The notes beneath the pieces are model-generated. The model searched no databases, was not told the DNA's origin, and saw only the letters and a list, made by a program, of their open reading frames with translations. The position numbers were made by a program, and so were the translations under genes. 64,000 bases of DNA, from contig JAVHKY010000023.1 in assembly GCA_035079385.1 (NCBI GenBank), positions 2,976,001-3,040,000 of the forward strand. Direction: 5' to 3'. Positions 10,377 to 20,729 of the stretch are shown piece after piece. This DNA comes from Aspidiotus rigidus (Eukaryota; Arthropoda; Insecta; Hemiptera; Diaspididae). The stretch's first letter is position 1. Every line of letters begins with the position of its first letter.

Positions 10377-10650
10377 AAGTAGTAGGAAACCTGGTTTATG
10401 GGGCCCGTGGGATCTGAAAAATGTAGATCGTGACGTCACAGGCCCGGACTTTGGAGCTATATATAATAGGAGCGAAACTTAAAATAAAGAAAGATCTATG
10501 ACGTCACCAGATTGTAACGTCACAAGGCTGATCTATGACGTCATCAAATTGTGACGTCACAGGCCCCGCCCCCCAAAACTATAGGAAGGGGACTTGGAAA
10601 TATTTCGAGCTCCGAGCTTTGGCAAAAATCCTCCGATAAAACAGGTTCCC
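10377..10650. mobile_element. Foldback element, copy D, TGACGTCA variant
   Basis: The left end has GTAGGAAACCTGG...TTATGGGGCCCGTGGG and the right end ATAAAACAGGTTCCC (10636-10650), cut by the hAT-like MITE that starts at 10650. The interior has several GTGACGTCAC/TGACGTCA palindromes and an ATATATAATAGGAG remnant of the minisatellite. The left end matches, in the opposite orientation, the end of copy E at 49100-49165. Confidence 0.65.
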
Positions 10651-11082
10651 AGGGTGTCTACCAGAATTGAGAAATGGAAATAGTTGACATTAGTTGACCT
10701 TTTTTCGATATTTTATTTGACCCTAAAAAATATCAAATTCCCCCCCCCCCCCTCTCCAAACTAATATCGTAATTTCGGTATTTTTTTATTAAATTGCAAG
10801 AATTAATATTTAATTGAGAAAAGTGTCATTTTAAAAGTCAGAAGTTTGTTGATTATACCTTGATATTGGGCACATAGGAAGACATGTGAAAAACATTCTT
10901 TACACAAAATTATGCATTTTTGTACTTTTCAGTTGACCTACGGATAGAAAAGTTGACTTCACTTGACTTAGTTGACCATGTTTCAAAAAAGTTGACTTTA
11001 ATTGACTTAGTTGACCTGGTAGACACCATGAAGAGTCGTGTGTTGCTTACGTGACTGCGTAAGCATCCAGGTAGACACCCTG
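10650..11082. mobile_element. hAT-like MITE, copy 2 of 3, long form
   Basis: Starts CAGGGTGTCTACC. The internal TIR copy GGTAGACACCATG ends near 11030. A tail follows with the small hairpin GCTTACG...CGTAAGC, and the element ends with AGGTAGACACCCTGG at 11082. The tail suggests that the true element is longer than copy 1. It sits in the right end of foldback copy D. Confidence 0.7.
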
Positions 11083-11214
11083 GAATGTAAAACGATTCAA
11101 CCCGTTTACGTTTGCGTCCTTCTGTTACACTGCGCGCCAAAAAACAGGACGTAGAACCCTCATTCCTCCTGAATTATTTTTCACGTCGCGAAAAAGATAC
11201 ACCACGTTTGGTAG

Positions 11215-12023
11215 ATGCACCTCGAGGGCACATTTCCTACTATGGTTTTACAAGTGTTAATTTATACCTACCAAGCCTTCGTCAATGACCTCTTCCTGAA
11301 CGTCCTCTTCATAGACCGCCTTCTGCAGCGTGAACCTATCCATCCTCAAGAAACTCCTGGACCATTTAAACATTCCGCCACATTTCCCCTCATTCATACT
11401 CGGACTTATGTCCCCAAAACGTTCACCTTCACGCATGTCAATTACGCCCCATTATGTAGGGCTCCCTTCAAAGTTCAGCCCTCAGTACTATCTTACTTAA
11501 TTTGTACATCTTCTCCATTTCGAATATTCATTTCTCTGCTCAGTAATGATCTTGTCATCTATTTAACTCATCCACAACTTTCCTCTACCAATCACCGCAC
11601 TACAAAAACTCTCACTCGTCTTACAAACGAATTTCAGAATCTATATTCAAGTCTTTCCATTCACAAATGCGTATCAGTTCTAATCTCACTCAGGTCGTTC
11701 AACTCTCAGCTTGCCACCATAAAAATTCAGGGATGATGGTATAAAATTTCCTTCAAACCACCGACTGACCTGGAACCCGCCTATTTCAGCTCTCTGCACG
11801 AAATGTGCTAAATTCATATACCTCTTACAAGACTTGTCCAGTATCAGGGGAGTCGGGACCCCGAAATCTTATCAGTGCTTTACAAATCCGTTATATGCAG
11901 CAGCAAAATGGACTACGGAAGCGGAGCCTTCTCGTAAGGTACAGCCGCGCAATTTCATCTTCACAAGCTCCTTGAAATCCAAAACCAAGCCCTTCCCCAT
12001 ATTCTGAGAGCCATTAGGACTAC
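11215..12023 (+). pseudogene. I/Jockey-type LINE relic: RT palm to thumb (plus strand)
   Basis: The frame 11215-11736 ends with a stretch matching the LINE catalytic region: SNDLVIYL (usual ADDxxIY) near residue 110, then a spacing pattern of NRTTKTLTRLTNEF and a final IKIQG. After a frameshift, 11760-11830 reads LTWNPPISALCTKCAKFIYLL (usual LTWxxHI...). After another, 11875-12010 reads LYKSVICSSKMDYGSGAF ... LLEIQNQALPHILRAIR, the usual LYKSLIRSKLDYG...LDxIQNxALRxxLGAxR. At least three breaks, so a pseudogene. The catalytic DD is changed to ND. It is cut by the hAT-like MITE at 12024. Confidence 0.75.
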
Positions 12024-12428
12024 CAGGGTGTCTACCAGAATTGAGAAATGGAAATAGTTGACATTAGTTGACCTTTTTTCGATATTTTATTTGACCCTAA
12101 AAAATATCAAATCCCCCCCCCCCTCTCCAAACTAATATCGTTATTTCGGTATTTTTTTATTAAATTGCAAGAATTAATATTTAATTGAGAAAAGTGTCAT
12201 TTTAAAAGTCAGAAGTTTGTTGATGATACCTTGATATTGTGCACATAGTGAAAAACATTCTTTACACAAAATTATACATTTTTGGGCTTTTTAGTTGACC
12301 TACGGATAAAAAAGTTGACTTTACTTGACTTAGTTGACCATGTTTCAAAAAAGTTGACTTTAATTGACTTAGTTGACCTGGTAGACACCCTGAAGAGTCG
12401 TGTGTTGCTTACGTGACTGCGTAAGCAT
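12024..12428. mobile_element. hAT-like MITE, copy 3 of 3
   Basis: Runs from CAGGGTGTCTACC to GGTAGACACCCTG at 12392, followed by the same GAAGAGTCGTG...GCTTACG...CGTAAGC tail as copy 2 (to 12428) but without the last outer TIR. Inserted in or next to the LINE relic at 11215-12023. Confidence 0.7.
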
Positions 12429-12469
12429 ATTTTACCAGTATAGTTGAAGTAATTTACCTGGGACAAAGT

Positions 12470-12850
12470 ATGACTAAAAGGAATGAAACTGAAAAAGAGG
12501 TCGAGAGAAGGATTACATTAAGCCTAAGAAATATTTTGATCGTTTTAAAGCAGATATTGAAAGGAAATATCGCCATCAAAGATGACATTCAAATTCCTAA
12601 TAGCTGTTTAAGACTAGCCGCAACGGCTGGCTGTCAAGCTTGGGCAACGATAAAAGAAAAATACAGGTAGCTCGAAACTCTATGAAAAGATCGATGAAAG
12701 GAGCTAAAAGGGATTAAAATAAGTCTAAATATAGCAAGAAAAATATGTTCAATAGAATAGTTTTCCTCTACGAAATAAAGAGACAATGGGATTGGGAAGG
12801 ACACATCTCAAGACAAACAGTAAAAAAAGATGGACCTATTAACCTATAAC
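12470..12850 (+). pseudogene. RTE-like LINE relic, C-terminal part (plus strand)
   Basis: The open frame 12470-12670 reads EKEVERRITLSLRNILIVLKQIL then IPNSCLRLAATAGCQAWATIKEK, the pattern of the post-catalytic region of endonuclease/RT LINEs (E-RRI..AW..F, then D/NSCVLPVLTYGAETWALTKK). Decayed frames follow, and 12779-12838 reads IKRQWDWEGHISRQT, matching the usual LKWRWAGHIARQTDGRW. Stops and frameshifts between the parts show decay. It is of a different type from the LINE immediately upstream. Confidence 0.65.
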
Positions 12851-12859
12851 ATAACCTGC

Positions 12860-13630
12860 AGGAAAAGAAGTAGAAAAAAAAAAACTTGAGATAGGGTGAC
12901 GAAATACTATTCAAGTTTTTCTCGAAAACAATAAAATGCATTATAGGGTACCCTGTGATATACGTGAATGAAAAAGGGTAAGGAAGGTCTTGGGCCGTTT
13001 GCGAGGCAAATTTTGTATACTTATATTGTAGTAGGCCTAAGCACAGTGAATATTGTATTTTGGGCTCAGAACAAATGTGAATTTCACTCGGGAAAGAAGA
13101 AGAAATTTAAATGTACCGGTGAGAAATTTAAAGAGAATAAAAATTGCCAGTCAATCCTTCACCTTACGTATCATCTTTTCAATCTTACACGTTTTACGTC
13201 AATGCGTTGATATAGAATTCACATTATCGATGAAATACTGAGAAATAGACGGAGTTGTTTCCACGTGCAGCAGTGCAATAAAATCATTTTCACCAGAAAC
13301 CAATTTCATCACTGGTGAAGCTACCAAAGCACTTCGTAAAGTAGATGATTTTCTCCTACAAGGCACCCGAAGATCTCCGAGTATCTCTGCATAAGTTTTG
13401 AAAAAGTTCGAATTTTGAATCTATTTTACATTACGGTCGAACGAAAGGATACAGAATTGAAATCGAAAATGAGTTTGAATTTTCTTCGCAGCAATTAATC
13501 ATACTGCAACTTCAAAAGTTGTGCGCATCATCATTGCTATCATATGTGATTCCACGTGGGCCTCATTTTACCAATCATGACTACAGATTCTGCGTTGCCG
13601 GTAACAAAGTCACCAAATCGTACAAGTCCA
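12860..13630. other. No gene recognised
   Basis: Short overlapping frames at 12968-13241 lack motifs. Nothing else seen. Confidence 0.5.
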
Positions 13631-13632
13631 TC

Positions 13633-14129
13633 AGGCCCGGAAAGGTAGGGGAGTTGACTCAAGTCGAAATAGAATCGAAAATTGTCGACTTGACGCCAAT
13701 TCAAGTTTGAGTTGAAGATCTTGACATGAAATCGACCAATTTACAGTTTTAGAGCTCTAGGTATTGTCAACCAGTTTTTAATTCGAAGTCTATAGTGACT
13801 CAAAATCAACTTTTACAGATGAACCAAATAAAGGTCACCAGATCGTAACTTATTCATCGTGTAAGAACTGAAGATTTCGACACTAGCGCAGTCCACTCGA
13901 AATCCATAAGCGATCGGCGGGTCGATCAAAAGTTCGGAGAAGTTTTTCTACAATCGCCTTGAAATGGTCGTGATAAGAAAGTGAAATGCAGTCGACATAG
14001 GTCGAGCCTAAATTGATTTGATATCGGTCAATTTTACCGATTTATCGACTTACAAAGTCAATTTTCAGTCAATTTTAACTCAGAATCGACCACATATCGA
14101 CGTGGCTGTCGATATGGTTTGTCGGGCCT
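13633..14129. mobile_element. Possible TIR element with AGGCCCG ends
   Basis: Starts AGGCCCGGAAAGG and ends GGTTTGTCGGGCCT, which is inverted over about 7-12 bp. The interior is full of GTCGA and CAATTTTA words (CGATATGG, TCGACTTGA), unlike the flanks. No target duplication found, so weak. Confidence 0.35.
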
Positions 14130-14734
14130 ACATCAGATTTTAAGATTTCCCTCTTCAAACGCATGCTTACAATTATTAGCAAGAAGTCGGTGAAACGTTT
14201 TGAAATTCTCTATAAGATCACAAAGGAACACTTCATAGATTCTATCACGTAAATGATGGGTGCAAAATAACCTTGGAACAACCGCTAATAGATGGCGCAA
14301 TAATTTCCAGAAAAGCTTGCAACAGATTCTTCCTTCTGAATATCTGAACACGACTTGCTGGGAAATGTCTCAATGATGATGAGACGCATTCAGTCAGAAA
14401 CTGTGCTTTCAGAGAACGAAGATATTTTTTCGGTCGTAAGCTAATCGATGAGTTTCGTGGACTAACTCTACGTCAACAATGGTCACTTGAGATCAAGTGA
14501 TCGGCAAAAGTTGAAATGCTCTCCAATCTGCCTACTAGTCTCGCCAACGAGCTTGGCGTCTTGTAGACACCACTTCTCTCTTTTCTGAGGATTTCGTTTT
14601 TGGTCTTCACAAAAAAATTATTATCATAATAAACAAGGAAGATACAACAATGGCGGAGGGTAGAGCCTGACTCACGAAAAATTTCCCTAGATATGGTAAT
14701 TTGATCTACTGGTCTTTTCTTATACTCCGACAAG

Positions 14735-15420
14735 GTGAGTAAACTCCTAAAGAGAGTGATAGTCAAAGCGTCAGTTTTGCGCAACCGCAGTCAGCCTCGA
14801 CATGAGAAATGCATTCAACTCGATTCAATGCAAGAGAATATAAGAAGTCCTCATGGACATAGAAGTGCCGGCATACCCACTCAGGATGATCACAAAGAGG
14901 CTTTAGAGGTCAAGCAAGAGGTCAGGTACTCATTCCTTGAGAAATGGAAAGCGAGGATTGCTCAGATTGAGTTAAGGAAATGGACATCCGTACGTTAACA
15001 CGTGGCCTTAATGAGTTGGTGAATTGAGACCATGACGGGATGAACTTTTACCTAACGCAGATGATAAACAGCCATGGCCTCTTCAACGAGTACTTTTATG
15101 AGAAGCTGAGGAAAGTTGAGCAGGCAACTTGTTTGTATTGCGATCAAGGGTGAGGTATAAACCAGAGCATACCCTATTTTAAGGTGAGATATGAACGAGG
15201 TAAGCTTAGTCGGTCTCTTTGAGAGATCGGGGCTAGTAGTCATCATACTACGTTCCAAAGATTTTAAGAAGTATGGAACCAGGTGTCTGCATTTGTGACC
15301 AAAGTCATGAAGAAGAAGACGAATATGGAATGGAATATTCAAATGCAGAGCCACGCTATGACCCAGTCTACACCTGTGTACCTTCCACATACGGACGATA
15401 TTTAGCAGGAAGAAAAGGAA
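14735..15420 (+). pseudogene. R1-like LINE relic, C-terminal region (plus strand)
   Basis: The frame 14735-14998 ends FLEKWKARIAQIELRKWTSVR, matching the linker before the cysteine domain in R1-group LINEs (xLxxWQxRWxxxxxGRWTxxL). After breaks, 15050-15150 reads FYLTQMINSHGLFNEYFYEKL...ATCLYCD, the usual YYLTQxLSGHGCFxxYLH...xCxxC. Further on, 15270-15317 reads WNQVSAFVTKVMKKK, the usual WxxVxxFVxxVMxxK tail. Stops and frameshifts separate these blocks. The 194-codon frame on the opposite strand (15052-15636) has no family pattern and is judged to be a shadow. Confidence 0.7.
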
Positions 15421-15649
15421 AAATAGGGACTTGAAGAGAATCCAACAGCGGCTTAGTTCTAAGATCTGTCCGGCGTGTGTGCTAAAGTTTGGTTGCCTGA
15501 GGGTACTGCAGCAAGACACCGATGCGATTTTGACGTTCGCCCTATATATGAGAAGAGAAGGACTCGGAAAAATTTCGATCCATCGAAAACAAAAAATCTT
15601 TCGTGAAACAGATTCTCTGCTCGCCATGATTGACAAAGTTTTAATTTAA

Positions 15650-17290
15650 AAAATTACCAAATCGATATTCAGAACACGGTCGTAAACTTTTTCAACATTA
15701 ATTTCCAATTTTCAACCGAATTTCTTCAACAATCAGCAAAAATTCTTCAATTATAAGACAATAGGATGAAATAGATCGGAGTTTTGCAATACACAAAAAC
15801 AATAAGGGCAATTTCAGACTACCAGTTGTACTCGTAAGATTACCTCCGACCATATCAACTGGACATGTACCTATTTTTTTTTTTTTTTTTTTTTTTCAGA
15901 AAATTGAACTCATAATCCGAAGTCAGAAGAACTGGAAAATTCAATTCGGGGAAAAAATTTTTCGAGTCAATATTATGGCTATTATTGATTTCGTACGACG
16001 GCTTATCCGAACAAAACTTTCAAAAATCGTTTGACGCTGACGCCGCAAGTTCTACATCGCTGTTTAGGTCACGGCGACGGCCATCTTAACGTTTTCAGTG
16101 ATGCGAAACTTTGACTTTTAAAACACTCCATTTGGGTGGAATGAATTTCGTTTGGCCAACATGAATCTCATCGATAAGTGAATACTCAGTGCAGCGGAAA
16201 AAAACTCATTTGCTCGGGTCATTTATACCCTCGAGATAGAGAGAATAACGTACAAGCGAAATTTTTAAATGAGAAATTTCGACACGATGAGAGGAAAGTA
16301 GTTTCAGATATTTCTGTACAATTAGACGTAGTATAGTTTGTAATTATATGCACTATGGAGAAAAAGAAAAAATAATCATGACGTCCTTTTTCAGATATTT
16401 ATCGATACAGCTTTATTCTGAATGTTAAGGACGGTTAATCGAGAAAAATACATATAATCGCAATTGAATTTTCGTAATTTTTCTCAAAGAGGAAAGTATA
16501 TTCATACAATTATAATTGTATTTTTAGTTTCCAACACTCAGCCGGACTAGTGTCTAAAATTTTTCCAAGACCTTTCATTCGGAAAAAAGTATTATCATTC
16601 AATATCAATGCTGTTGCGGTCAGAGTTTCAATAACAAAAGTCGAGAATTTCAATTTCAAAATCCTCCTTCTTTATTGTTCAGAATGATATACATTTTTCG
16701 AGAATTTCACCCAGTATTTCTGGAGATACTTGGTATATATACATATAATACATGAATTTTGCAGTCTATTAAATGGAAAATTCATTATTATTATCATCAT
16801 CGATTTTCTGTCAGCGAAACAGGAAACGGAGCCTACCAAGAAAAATTTGTAATTTACAGTGCATTAATAAACTCGACAGTAAGGATAAAACCATCGCGTC
16901 GCCTTCGAGGTACTTACGAGAAAATATGGAGACAGGGAATTTAGAGGTACATAATAAAACTCGAGAAAAAACGTACTATACACGGTAGATTGGAGGAAAT
17001 AACATTCACGACCAACATTTCAAAAATTAAAGGTTGATGTTTTTTTTTTTTTTTTTGACATGTTTCATGTCTTTTTTTAAATTTTCTTCATTATCTAGGT
17101 ATTATTACATTATCTAGAGTGCTCAGGGTGCTTTTATTTATAATTTAATTTATCCTGATTTCGAGTTCGAACAAGGTTAGAATTTGTACAGTTTACCGAT
17201 ACATTACATTAGTATTTGCACAATAACTTCCCTTTTTTTTTTTTCTTCTTCGTGTGTGTGTATGTTTTACTTATTTTGTTTTAACTATTT
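15650..17290. other. No gene recognised; long poly-T tracts
   Basis: Contains an uninterrupted T tract at about 15867-15896 and another near 17040-17056. The small overlapping frames at 16759-16988 have no recognisable content. Confidence 0.55.
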
Positions 17291-17475
17291 TATAATTTGT
17301 TTGACTTTAGTATTGAGTTTCCTGTGGCATTCTTTTTCGCGTAAGCAGTTTTCCCAATCTTTTTCAGTAATACTATACTTTTCTGTTTTTTTCCGAGTTC
17401 TTTGCATTCTGCAAAGGTATGGTCCGGGTCATCTTCCGATTCCCCGCATTCCCTGCAGTTCTTTGTGTTTTTAAA
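17290..17475 (-). pseudogene. R1-like LINE relic: C-terminal zinc motif (minus strand)
   Basis: On the minus strand about 17464-17400 reads CRECGESEDDPDHTFAEC, a C-x2-C-x8-H-x4-C motif matching the usual CxxCGxxEDTxEHTLFxC at the end of R1-group LINE proteins. After one frameshift it continues EKDWENCLREKE toward 17300. Only this end is recognisable; a body upstream (higher coordinates) was not found. Confidence 0.65.
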
Positions 17476-17699
17476 TCTTTATAGGTAAATATGCTGCAAA
17501 TTAAAAGAGCAGACGGTCAATTCAATTTTTAGGAAAATAATCAAAAGCTAAAACGAAATAATAGGATACGCCTATCAATACGGCTTTAAAAACGTACAAC
17601 CTATTATCTTTCTCACACCCTGAAATAGACATTTTTTACCAATCGAGAACAAAATTTAAACAAGCAATACTTAGAGCGCTAAATGAATCACAAACCTAA

Positions 17700-17900
17700 A
17701 ATATTCCCTCATTGCTCTCGCTCTCTTGCCCTCGCGCTCTCCGGCTCTAAATTGGATCCTTGATGTTTTTTTTTTTTTTTGGTATTGTGCAGTAAGTTGT
17801 TTCAAGTACCTATTTTATCCCTGTAAACCGTCCTCCTCCATAAATGGCTACAAGCTGTCGAGGAGGACGTAAAATAACTGAAATAAATAAATAAATTTAT
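17700..17900 (+). repeat. LINE 3'-end-like sequence with stem-loop and AATAAATAAATAAA tail
   Basis: CGTCCTCCTC (17829-17838) pairs with GAGGAGGACG (17860-17869), followed by AAAATAACTGAAATAAATAAATAAA. A GC-rich stem-loop immediately before an AATAAA-type tail is common at 3' ends of non-LTR retrotransposons. Which LINE it belongs to is unknown. Confidence 0.5.
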
Positions 17901-18139
17901 GTACGGTTTTATAAGAAATGGTTTTTCCAAAAGTATCTCATTCCAACTTTTGTTTTGAAAGATCCTCAACTTTCGACACCTTCAACAACAAATTAAAAAT
18001 GAAAAAAACGCAAACTTGAAACCTTCGTTTCTGACCTTCAACAGGTTTTCCCCGCGTACCCCAAAACTCAGAAGCAATCTTCCAAAACTTTTACAGAATT
18101 TCCTGCACGACAAATCTTTAGTAGTAAAGTAAGGTCGAA

Positions 18140-18985
18140 GACCAACTCTTTGCATATCAAACCATCCAAAACGGCGCGTCTTCGTCCTCCAAAGAGAAGT
18201 CTGTAGCATCCCGCAGTTTTTTTCGTCAACTATAAATGACATCACAACTTGTACCTCTTCTTTCCTCACATAAGGCCTTCTCGTCCAGGATCAGAGCATT
18301 TCTCTCCAATTTTCAAACCCTTACAGAGCGTTGCGACTCTTTAAACAAAATATCGGTGTATGGCCTTCAGACCGTGGCTTCCTCTTTTCCTAGGACAAAA
18401 CTGGTTTCCCCATCTTCTGAAAAAGTTGTCACTCTAAAATTCATCCACCTCGTTTACTTCTTTACGGTCACTCAATCAAAAGTCTCAACTTTTATAAATT
18501 TTTGGGGCTCACCTTCGACCAAAATCTTCCTTGGAGTTTTCTCATAGAATCGCTCAAACCTAAATGTCACCAATGTTCTCAAACATCTATCCCACCCTCG
18601 TCAAGGATAATCAAAAACTACTTTTTCAACTATATAAAAGCTTTATCCGCTCTAAACTGAACTACGGCTCCCCGATCTACTCCCAAACTGACGAGTCTAC
18701 TATTGAATTACTAAACACTGTTCAGTCGATTGCTTTCAGAATGGACCTCGGAGCAATCTGTACCAATCCTAATCTCATAAATGTGTGCTAGAGCAACCCA
18801 ACCTCTCCTTCACTTTCGCCCACTATTATAAACTGCCAATTTCCTCGTGTCCTCAGCTCAATTCCCGGAACTCTCTATCCGTATGGCTTCTTTTTCCTGT
18901 CATAATATTTCAGTTAACCTCATTCTCACGTCCTTTATAGATATTAGACTCGCAAGCTAACATCTCTTCAAATCTTAGATTTCAT
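18140..18985 (+). pseudogene. I/Jockey-type LINE relic: RT fragment (plus strand)
   Basis: In broken frames: 18188-18245 reads QREVCSIPQFFSSTINDITT (usual QGSVLSPxLFxxYINDI). 18486-18545 reads NFYKFLGLTFDQNLPWSFLIESLK (usual VKFLGLxFDxKLxWxxHI). 18564-18790 reads FSNIYPTLVKDNQKLLFQLYKSFIRSKLNYGSPIYS...LLNTVQSIAFRMDLGA (usual LxxLYKSLIRSKLDYGxxxYGSA...LDxIQxxALRxxLGA). The catalytic ADD is not seen intact. A second copy of the same family lies inverted at 20445-20715. Multiple frameshifts, so not functional. Confidence 0.75.
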
Positions 18986-18989
18986 ACTT

Positions 18990-20440
18990 CGGCGCCGTCA
19001 AATTGGAAAATGGTGACTCAAAAATTTTTCGTTGAAGTGTAATACAGTTTCTTCGTAACCGCTAAAAACTCAGTTTTTCGGTCTTTCTATCGAGTTTCAG
19101 GAAAAACACAAAGTATCTTCGAAAGAAAGATAGAAAGCTACGACTTTATCATTATTACTTGTATAATAAAAATTATCAGCTCAGATATTACCGAGCAATT
19201 TTCAACTATGTTTCAATGATGAAGGCATCGCGGGATTATTTCGGTTTGAGTAGTTTTCAAAATGTGTATAGATTAAAAACGAAAATGGACTGCAAAGTTT
19301 GTGACATAAAAATTTTGGTTCAGACTGTCGGAAGAATACAGCAAATATAGCCTTTTTATAGATAAACTGGGGATATACAGCAATTTTTACGCTTTCAAGG
19401 ACAAATAATTATTTTTACCTCGAAGTGAAGACATTTAGAAACACACAGAGAGCAGGAAAAATAAGGAAAGAGAGAATGAAAAGAAAGATTTTCCTCGTGA
19501 ATGGAAGAAAATACGGAACTCGCGTCTCAAACGTTCCAATTTATCGTTATTTAAATCGAGGGAGAAAAAAAGTACAGGTAGGCATGTCAATCTCAAAATG
19601 ACTGATCGGTAGCAGGGAAAGTTTTAATCAATTCAAAAACGACTAATTAAGATAAAAAACTCAATTTGTTTCTTTTCGATTAGCTGTTGAGATAAAGAAT
19701 TGGGCTCGGCAGTAAAAAACTTCCACTTGAAACATTCATCATTCGCTCGAGATTCTAAATGGTTTCTTTTTAATGGTTTTGCACTTTTACGCACGTGTGC
19801 AACAATCTTATTAGTGAAATTGAACAATTGGACTTTCCCACAGATCATCCATACCTATAAATAACTAATTTCGCCGTTTACTTAGAATTGCGTATTAGAT
19901 ATCATCAGAATTTTTAATAGTAATCGCTTCCTGATATAGTAATCCTCTTAAGAGTTATAAGGGAATTCTTTCGTAATGACCAACTCTTGAATAAGCAGTT
20001 ACGACACTTTCGCTAGAAAAAATTTGATGTAACACAGATAAACTATAGAAAGTAATGCATTTTTTAAATTTTCAACGGAACTATCAATTTTAAATATGAA
20101 GCTATAAAATTTTCAACTTTTATTATTTATACTTGCAATCGTCAAGATTTGAGAATGTATTTCTCTTTCTATTTGTTTTGGGTCCTTATCATTCTAACTT
20201 CTCGTTAATTATACGTTTCATCACCTTTCCTGGAGACCCTTCATACAAAATATCACTAACTAACTAGGAGACCTATGTGTAAAGCGTTTCATTTGAAGAC
20301 ACGTCTCAACATTGGATGGAATCGTGTGTAATTTTCACTAGAGTCGCTAGGAGGCAAAGCACTGCTCTACATTAAAAATGTTCTCTTCCAATCAATACAA
20401 ATAGAACGGTTTCTTCTCTAGATGTTTAGGATGTTTACAC
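18990..20440. other. No gene recognised
   Basis: Short frames only; AT-rich. The part near 20330 may still belong to the minus-strand LINE relic that follows. Confidence 0.5.
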
Positions 20441-20715
20441 CATTCTGTGATATGAGTGTTTAGTAATTCAAAAGTAAATTCGATAAGACTGGGAGTAGAT
20501 CGAGGTGTCATAATCCAGTTTAGAGCACTGAAGAAGTAGTTTTTGATTATCTTTGACGAGGGCGGTATAGATATTTGAGAATATTGTTGACATTTAGCTT
20601 CAAGCGGTTCTATGTGAAAACTCCAGGCAAGATTTCGGTCAAAGACTCTTTGGCCCTCCTACGTTTTGTGACCGCTCTTTCAAAACCTACTTCAGTGTAA
20701 ATCTCTCAAATATCA
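20330..20715 (-). pseudogene. I/Jockey-type LINE relic, same family as 18140-18985, inverted
   Basis: The complement of 20521-20640 matches 18516-18640 almost base for base (CTCGTCAAAGATAATCAAAA against CTCGTCAAGGATAATCAAAA, and similar on both sides). The complement of 20445-20520 matches 18650-18720 with a deletion of about 20 bp in the LYKSLIRSK motif. The two copies face opposite ways about 2 kb apart. Fragmentary and not coding. Confidence 0.75.
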
Positions 20716-20729
20716 GTGTGAGCTGGAAA

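Noticed and set aside
15052..15636. 194-codon open frame on the minus strand, the longest in the window
   Set aside because: No family pattern, and the opposite strand carries recognisable R1-type LINE motifs (YLTQ, CLYC, FVTKVMKKK) over the same bases.
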